Source: Bryobacterales bacterium
GTDB lineage: Bacteria > Acidobacteriota > Terriglobia > Bryobacterales > Bryobacteraceae
Length of the DNA stretch: 64,000 nt
Direction: 5' to 3'
Assembly (NCBI GenBank): GCA_947446025.1
Contig: CANFEY010000002.1
Location: forward strand, 88,898-152,897
The translations under genes were made by a program, and so were the position numbers. Positions 59,762 to 64,000 of the stretch are shown in pieces. The notes beneath the pieces are model-generated. The model saw only the letters and a list, made by a program, of their open reading frames with translations. It searched no databases and was not told where the DNA came from. Each line of letters starts with the position of its first letter. Positions within the stretch are counted from its first letter, which is position 1.

Positions 59762-59964
59762 TCGGCCTGCTGTTGCGCTTCGGGGCGGGGCACTGGCTCC
59801 AGCCGTGGCGCAGTCCGTATCTGCGGTGGCGCATCGAGACCTACTGGGGTCTGCACGCTGACGACATTTCCCCGGCGCAATTCCGCGCCTTTGTGTGGGA
59901 ACATCGCGGGGAGTTATTCCGGTTTCTCAAGTGGGCGCATCGCATGGAGCAGGCTCGCGGATGA
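59758..59964 (+). CDS. Small 68-residue protein in the VWA operon, unknown
   Basis: ATG 59758 overlaps the VWA2 stop (ATGA), and its TGA overlaps the DinB-like start (ATGA). The peptide is basic and Trp-rich (MIGLLLRFGAGHWLQPWRSP, then YLRWRIETYWGLHADDISPA, QFRAFVWEHRGELFRFLKWA) with no membrane helix. No family recognised. Tight coupling on both sides supports a real gene. Confidence 0.65.
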   Translation: MIGLLLRFGAGHWLQPWRSPYLRWRIETYWGLHADDISPAQFRAFVWEHRGELFRFLKWAHRMEQARG

Positions 59965-60413
59965 CCGCGGAATCCGAATTCCTCCGTTATTCGGCTAACA
60001 AGCTCCGCGGGCAGTGTGCGCAGATTGAGGAGTGCATCGGCAAGCTCACGCCGCAGCAAGTCTGGGTGCGGGGCGGCGAAGCGCAGAACGCGGCGGGGAA
60101 CCTGCTGCTGCATCTGACCGGAAACCTCCGGCAGTGGATTCTCAACGGCGTGGACGGCCAGGCCATCCAACGTGATCGCGATGCAGAGTTCGCCGCGCGC
60201 GGGGGCGTAGCTCCTGAGGCGCTGGTTCGGGATTTGCGGCAGGCGGTGGAAGCGGCCTGCACCGTCATCGAAAGCTTGCCTCCCGCGCGGCTCACCGAGC
60301 AGGTCCACGTGCTGCGGGAAGACGTCACCGTGCTGGAGGCGATCTACCACGTGGTGCAGCATTTTTCGGGGCATACTGGCCAGATCCTGTTTCTGACCAA
60401 GGCGCTACAATAG
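59961..60413 (+). CDS. DinB-family (DUF1572-like) four-helix protein
   Basis: A 150-residue DinB/YfiT-type putative metalloprotein. MTAESEFLRYSANKLRGQCA starts helix 1. Metal-site His residues are likely those in LLLHLTGNLRQWIL and the C-terminal YHVVQHFSGHTGQILFL. Members include thiol-dependent S-transferases, but most are uncharacterised. ATG 59961 is chosen over an upstream frame start because it overlaps the previous stop. It ends 5 bp before the next gene. Confidence 0.82.
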   Translation: MTAESEFLRYSANKLRGQCAQIEECIGKLTPQQVWVRGGEAQNAAGNLLLHLTGNLRQWILNGVDGQAIQRDRDAEFAARGGVAPEALVRDLRQAVEAACTVIESLPPARLTEQVHVLREDVTVLEAIYHVVQHFSGHTGQILFLTKALQ

Positions 60414-60418
60414 GCGCT

Positions 60419-61426
60419 ATGAAGCTCCTACTCGCGTTGTGCCCCGCATTGATTCCGGTCTTGGCCTGGGGCCAAGCCTCGCATCTTTCCAACTTGAAGC
60501 AACTTACGCGCGGCGGGCAGAATGCCGAGGCGTATTGGTCGCCGGATGGGTCGAAACTCATCTTCCAATCGACGCGCGGCGAGGCTACGTGCGACCAGAT
60601 TTACACGATGAACGCTGACGGGTCGAACCAGAAGATGGTCTCGACCGGCAAGGGCGTGACCACGTGTGGCTACTTCCTGGCGGACAGTAAGCACTTCGTC
60701 TACGCGTCCACGCATGAGGCGGGGCCGGCGTGTCCTGCCCCCGCGGATCGCAGCAAGGGCTACGTGTGGGCGGTGTACAAGGGCTTCGATATTTACCGCG
60801 CCGACGAGACCGGCAAGATCGAGCAGAAGCTGACGAACGCCCCCGGGTATGACGCCGAGGCGACGGTGAATTGGAAGAACAACGAGATCCTCTACACCTC
60901 GAAGTCGTCGGGCGATTTGGAGTTGTGGACGATGAAGCCGGATGGGTCGCAGAAGAAGCAGGTGACCAAGTCCGTGGGGTATGACGGCGGCCCCGTGTTT
61001 TCGCGCGACGGCTCGAAGATGGTGTGGCGCGCGTTCCATCCTTCGACGGCGGAGCAGACGGCCACCTACAAGGGATTGCTGGCGGACGATCTGACGGCTC
61101 CGATGAAGATGGAGTTGTGGACGGCGAATCGCGACGGCTCGAATCAGAAGCAGATCACCACGTACGGCTGCGCGAGCTTCGCTCCGACGTTCACGCCGGA
61201 CGGCAAGAAGATTCTGTTCTCGTCGAACAAGCACAAGTGCGACAGCCGCGACTTCGAGCTGTACATGGTGAACGTGGACGGCTCGGGGCTGGAGCAGGTG
61301 ACTTCGTATGGAGGGTTCACGTCGTTCCCTGAGTTTTCGCCGGACGGCAAGAAGCTAGTGTTCGCGTCGAGCTACCAGGGGACGGGCAACTACGAGTTCA
61401 ATATTTTCACGGCGGACTGGAAGTAG
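60419..61426 (+). CDS. TolB-like WD40/PD40 beta-propeller protein, exported
   Basis: A 335-residue protein with a signal peptide (MKLLLALCPALIPVLAWG) and five or six PD40 repeats, for example AEAYWSPDGSKLIFQSTRGE, GGPVFSRDGSKMVWRAFHPS, APTFTPDGKKILFSSNKHKC and SFPEFSPDGKKLVFASSYQG. The repeats form a TolB-type propeller. Cys residues in several loops could make disulfides. It is last of a five-gene run with the VWA pair. Function not assigned; protein-binding scaffold likely. Confidence 0.85.
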   Translation: MKLLLALCPALIPVLAWGQASHLSNLKQLTRGGQNAEAYWSPDGSKLIFQSTRGEATCDQIYTMNADGSNQKMVSTGKGVTTCGYFLADSKHFVYASTHEAGPACPAPADRSKGYVWAVYKGFDIYRADETGKIEQKLTNAPGYDAEATVNWKNNEILYTSKSSGDLELWTMKPDGSQKKQVTKSVGYDGGPVFSRDGSKMVWRAFHPSTAEQTATYKGLLADDLTAPMKMELWTANRDGSNQKQITTYGCASFAPTFTPDGKKILFSSNKHKCDSRDFELYMVNVDGSGLEQVTSYGGFTSFPEFSPDGKKLVFASSYQGTGNYEFNIFTADWK

Positions 61427-61427
61427 T

Positions 61428-62516
61428 TTAAGCCAGAACTGGAAATGGTCCAGCCTCTTGGCGGCTGAGCTGGCCGCAGGCGGCGTAGACGTCGAGGCCT
61501 CGGGGCTTGCGGACGTAGCAGGGGAATGATTTGCGGATGATGGCCTGGAAGCTGGCCACGCGCTCGGGGTCGGGGGTGCCGAAGGGGATGCCGGGGCCGG
61601 GGTTCAGGGCGATCAGGTTGACTACGGTGTCGATCTTGGCGAGGAGCTTGCGGACGCGCTCGGCGTCGGCGTCGGTGTCGTTCACGCCTTTGAGTAACAC
61701 GTACTCGAACATGATTTTCTCGCGCGGTTTCAAGGGGTAAGCGCGGCACACGTCCATCAAATCCGCGAGGTGATACTTGCGGGTGATCGGCATGATCTGC
61801 TGGCGCTGCTCTTCGTGCGACGCGTTGAGGCTGATGGCGAGCTTGGGCCGGATCTCGGCTTGGCCGAGTTCGATGATCTTCGGGATGATGCCGGAGGTGG
61901 AGACGGCGATGCGCCGAGGGGCGATGGCTCCGCCACGCTGGTCCACGAGCAGGCGGGTGGCTTTCAAAACGTTGGGTAGGTTGAGCAGCGGCTCGCCTTG
62001 GCCCATCATCACAATGTTGAGCCGGTCGACGTTGGGCTCGACCCCTTGGTCGCCTGCGACGCGCAGGACTTGGCCGACGATTTCTCCCGCGGTCAGGCTG
62101 CGTTCCAGGCCCATCAAAGCCGTCAGGCAGAATTTGCAGTCGACTGGGCAGCCGACTTGGCTGGAGATGCAGATGGTGGCGCGTTCGCCTTCGGGCATCC
62201 AAACGGATTCTACGGTCTTGCCGTCGTGAAGTTTCAGCAAGTAGCGGCGGGTGCCGTCGGCGGAGTCGTAGATCTTGGCGATCTCGGGTAGGCCTAAGGG
62301 TAGGGCGTCACGCAGGGATTTGGGGATGGTGGTGATTTCGTCGAGGCTGCGGACGCGCTGATGGTAGACGGCCTCGTAGATTTGCTGCGCGCGAAATTTG
62401 GGATGCCCGGATCCCAGCGCGGCTTGGATTTCCGGCATGTCCATTCCGACGATGGTTGTGGGGGCGAGCGTGGGAGGCATTGCTTTCAGGGTAGCATCGG
62501 GACTCACTTCGGCCAT
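61428..62516 (-). CDS. rlmN: 23S rRNA (adenine2503-C2)/tRNA methyltransferase RlmN
   Basis: A 362-residue radical-SAM enzyme methylating A2503 of 23S rRNA and A37 of some tRNAs. The cluster motif CPVDCKFC (Cys123, 127, 130) is complete. Also present are [54 protein letters not shown] and the C-terminal AACGQL with the catalytic resolving Cys. ATG 62516 or ATG 62480 could be the start. It converges with the TolB-like gene with 1 bp between stops. Confidence 0.95.
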   Translation of the reverse strand: MAEVSPDATLKAMPPTLAPTTIVGMDMPEIQAALGSGHPKFRAQQIYEAVYHQRVRSLDEITTIPKSLRDALPLGLPEIAKIYDSADGTRRYLLKLHDGKTVESVWMPEGERATICISSQVGCPVDCKFCLTALMGLERSLTAGEIVGQVLRVAGDQGVEPNVDRLNIVMMGQGEPLLNLPNVLKATRLLVDQRGGAIAPRRIAVSTSGIIPKIIELGQAEIRPKLAISLNASHEEQRQQIMPITRKYHLADLMDVCRAYPLKPREKIMFEYVLLKGVNDTDADAERVRKLLAKIDTVVNLIALNPGPGIPFGTPDPERVASFQAIIRKSFPCYVRKPRGLDVYAACGQLSRQEAGPFPVLA

Positions 62517-62521
62517 AGAAC

Positions 62522-62556
62522 GTTGCGGCGGCCGCGGACCGGGTTATCGCCGGGTG
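62522..62556 (+). repeat. 35-bp direct repeat, copy 1
   Basis: Matches 63350-63384 at 32 of 35 positions; the core GGACCGGGTTATCGCCGGGT is identical in both. The pair brackets the PEP-CTERM gene. Confidence 0.8.
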
Positions 62557-62662
62557 GTTGGACTCCGACCTCACCGGGTTTGGGTGGCAAATACTGTATG
62601 ACTGATGTATCCTCTTACTTGTCAGCGAGATTGGAATTTTGCTTGGTAATCTTGGAGGAACC

Positions 62663-63205
62663 ATGCGACTTCGAACCTGCGCGGTCTGGGCTGTAGCCAT
62701 TGCCATGGGGACCGCTTGCCACGCGAGTACGTTTTTTGACCAAACCGTCAGGGTCACACACGACGCTTTTGATATTGGAACCGTGATCAGCGGACCATTT
62801 GATTCAGTAGTTACTGCCGGGATTGAAGTCCCGAGCGTGCTGGGTTTCTACAGTGTGGATGTATCCGACGCCAATATCCTTCTCAACTTTACCCAAATAG
62901 GCACTGGCGGAACGTTTAGTGGCGGAACATTTAACGGCTTTCACTTGTTTGATCTCAACGGCACCATTCCCACACTGCTTTCGGTGACGATTCTATCCAC
63001 AAACGTGAGCGGACTGGACGCATCGCGCATCAGTTTCGATGCCAACAATGTGTTCGTTAATTTCCAGGGACTGTTTGTGGATTTGGCCAGCCGCGTTTCG
63101 TTGGATGTCACGGCCGTACCGGAGCCGGCGACGCTGGGACTGATGGGTATTGCGCTGGCGGTAATAGGGTTTCGCCGCCGTAAGTTAGGGCCCCGGCCCT
63201 CCTAA
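62663..63205 (+). CDS. PEP-CTERM sorting-domain protein
   Basis: A 180-residue exported protein. Signal peptide (MRLRTCAVWAVAIAMGTACH) and a C-terminal sorting tripartite signal: VPEPATLGLMGIALAVIGFR then RRK, i.e. PEP motif, hydrophobic helix, Arg cluster. Such proteins are processed by exosortase and usually linked to extracellular polysaccharide. The middle is beta-rich (FSGGTFNGFHLFDLNGTIPT). TTGGAGGAACC precedes ATG 62663, a strong ribosome site. No exosortase gene is in the window. Confidence 0.9.
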   Translation: MRLRTCAVWAVAIAMGTACHASTFFDQTVRVTHDAFDIGTVISGPFDSVVTAGIEVPSVLGFYSVDVSDANILLNFTQIGTGGTFSGGTFNGFHLFDLNGTIPTLLSVTILSTNVSGLDASRISFDANNVFVNFQGLFVDLASRVSLDVTAVPEPATLGLMGIALAVIGFRRRKLGPRPS

Positions 63206-63745
63206 GCTTGCCACACAGTCCGTTCAGAGTCCCATCGTCACACCTTCGTGGCGCTTTTTGCACGTGCGCGCTTGGACGGCCACTGCAACTTTGAGTCACA
63301 GCGGGACATTTCCCGCAGGGTAAAATTCGGACACACTAGGGCTGCGGACGATGCGGCGGTCGGGGACCGGGTTATCGCCGGGTGTTAAACCCGACCGCCA
63401 TAGTTTCGACTGGCCGCTCATTCTACTTTCAGAGGACGACCTTGTTAGCCCGCCGTGAGTTCGAAGCCTGCACCAATCTCTGGATGACATCCGGAGTTCA
63501 GTACTCCGCTGATGCGCTGGAATCGATTCCGAGCTTGCTCCCCCTGACGCGTGACCGATATCTGAAACCGGTGGGCCGAGGGGCGTGAGCCCAGCACTAT
63601 TATTCGTTGCACCGCTTCTTGGCCAAGAAGTTTTCCCTTGCGTGCTGAGGATAGAGAGACTCGGCGAGGGTTTGGCGGGGAGGGGAATGGGAAGTGGTTG
63701 AGGGGAAGGGAGAAAGAAAATTCGGCGCTGCGTTGCGATTGAGTC
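63206..63745. other. 540-bp region without a supported gene
   Basis: Contains a short hairpin (GCGGGA-CATT-TCCCGC, 63300-63315), copy 2 of the 35-bp repeat (63350-63384) and a purine-rich stretch (63650-63720). Short frames on both strands show no recognisable protein. It may hold remnants of lost mobile DNA. Confidence 0.6.
63350..63384 (+). repeat. 35-bp direct repeat, copy 2
   Basis: Second copy of the element at 62522-62556, same orientation, three mismatches, 828 bp away. Confidence 0.8.
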
Positions 63746-63934
63746 GTGAAGGTTCGAGACCTCATTCGCACGGTGGAGTCCGCCGGTTGGGTCCATCGTT
63801 CTTCCAAGGGTAGCCAGTTCAAGCATCCGCTGAAGCCGGCGGTCGTTACGGTCGGGCGGTGCGTGTCAACGACTTTGAGACACTCCGGGATGGAGTTTAG
63901 AGAGTATTTTCGTCTGAGCTTTGTGGTTTGTTGA
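63746..63934 (+). pseudogene. Degenerate hicA-like toxin gene
   Basis: GTG 63746 opens MKVRDLIRTVESAGWVHRSS then KGSQFKHPLKPAVVTV, clearly the HicA N-terminus. The segment usually reading GSHRQF is shortened to GSQF, which removes the conserved catalytic His. After VVTV the sequence departs from the family (RCVSTTLRHSGMEFREYF), with no recognisable ILKQAGL end. No hicB follows before the window ends. Probably a decayed toxin gene. Confidence 0.6.
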
Positions 63935-64000
63935 TCCAGACCTCCTTTGGAAGGGGCAGCGGAGTAGGGGGCCTGCGGACGAACCTGTCCGGGCGAGCCA

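Noticed and set aside
63300..63345. Possible insertion-sequence end (hairpin GCGGGA-CATT-TCCCGC next to an A/T-richer stretch)
   Set aside because: No transposase fragment, matching second end or target duplication could be found in the window.

Overview
The window looks like chromosomal DNA of an acidobacterium of the Solibacter/Bryobacter group (order Bryobacterales). This is inferred from lineage-typical families: a Solibacter-type TIGR03437 N-terminal region on a large surface protein, two acidobacterial VWFA-related proteins (TIGR03436 type), a 1,200-residue TonB-dependent receptor with a carboxypeptidase-regulatory-like domain, a PIG-L deacetylase encoded beside a sodium:solute symporter, a PQQ-type beta-propeller dehydrogenase, a tannase-family esterase and a PEP-CTERM protein. 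The DNA is GC-rich throughout. No rRNA gene, tRNA gene, prophage, CRISPR array or intact insertion sequence was seen.

Layout. 1-3.7 kb: leftward operon of PIG-L deacetylase, 45-residue membrane protein and symporter (cut by the window edge). 3.7-7.0 kb: proS, an Mrr-type endonuclease, an orphan HicB and a BrnT/BrnA toxin-antitoxin pair with a readable promoter and operator. 7.0-12.0 kb: exported proteins, a KirBac-like potassium channel, phosphoglucomutase and GluQ-RS. 12.2-15.4 kb: a lamin-tail-domain repeat surface protein. 15.5-18.1 kb: VapBC, then an ECF sigma/anti-sigma/LTXXQ-like operon. 18.1-19.1 kb: relic of a Ser/Thr kinase, rpmE and a promoter-to-terminator unit that may encode a small RNA. 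19.1-29.9 kb: fadB-like gene, an orphan BrnA with BrnT stump, PQQ dehydrogenase, MFS and DASS transporters, Bcp. 30-38 kb: tannase-family esterase, methyltransferase, a decayed AbrB/PIN module, ffh, a ModA-like protein and a geranylgeranyl-reductase-like flavoprotein. 38-40 kb: a cytochrome c/monooxygenase-like protein, then a REP/RAYT relic. 40-48 kb: tgt-yajC-secD-secF followed by tonB-exbB-exbD-exbD and a TPR lipoprotein. 48.3-55.5 kb: TonB receptor, amidohydrolase, Sel1 protein and a protein made only of helicase-associated domains. 55.6-61.4 kb: ABC exporter (ATPase frameshifted) and a five-gene VWA operon. 61.4-64 kb: rlmN, a PEP-CTERM protein between 35-bp direct repeats, and a degraded hicA.

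How it works together. The core genes cover protein export (ffh, yajC, secD, secF), translation and tRNA/rRNA modification (proS, gluQ, tgt, rlmN, rpmE) and TonB-powered uptake (TonB/ExbB/ExbD/ExbD with a large receptor nearby). The accessory layer is dominated by small toxin-antitoxin loci in different states of decay and by several families of short palindromic repeats. One repeat family is tied to a dead RAYT transposase and appears to have cut into neighbouring genes. The most informative non-standard signals are the apparent promoter-to-terminator RNA unit at 18.83-19.14 kb, the REP/RAYT relic, the brnTA promoter/operator, and the PIN toxin with an in-frame 15-bp tandem repeat beside a frameshifted antitoxin.
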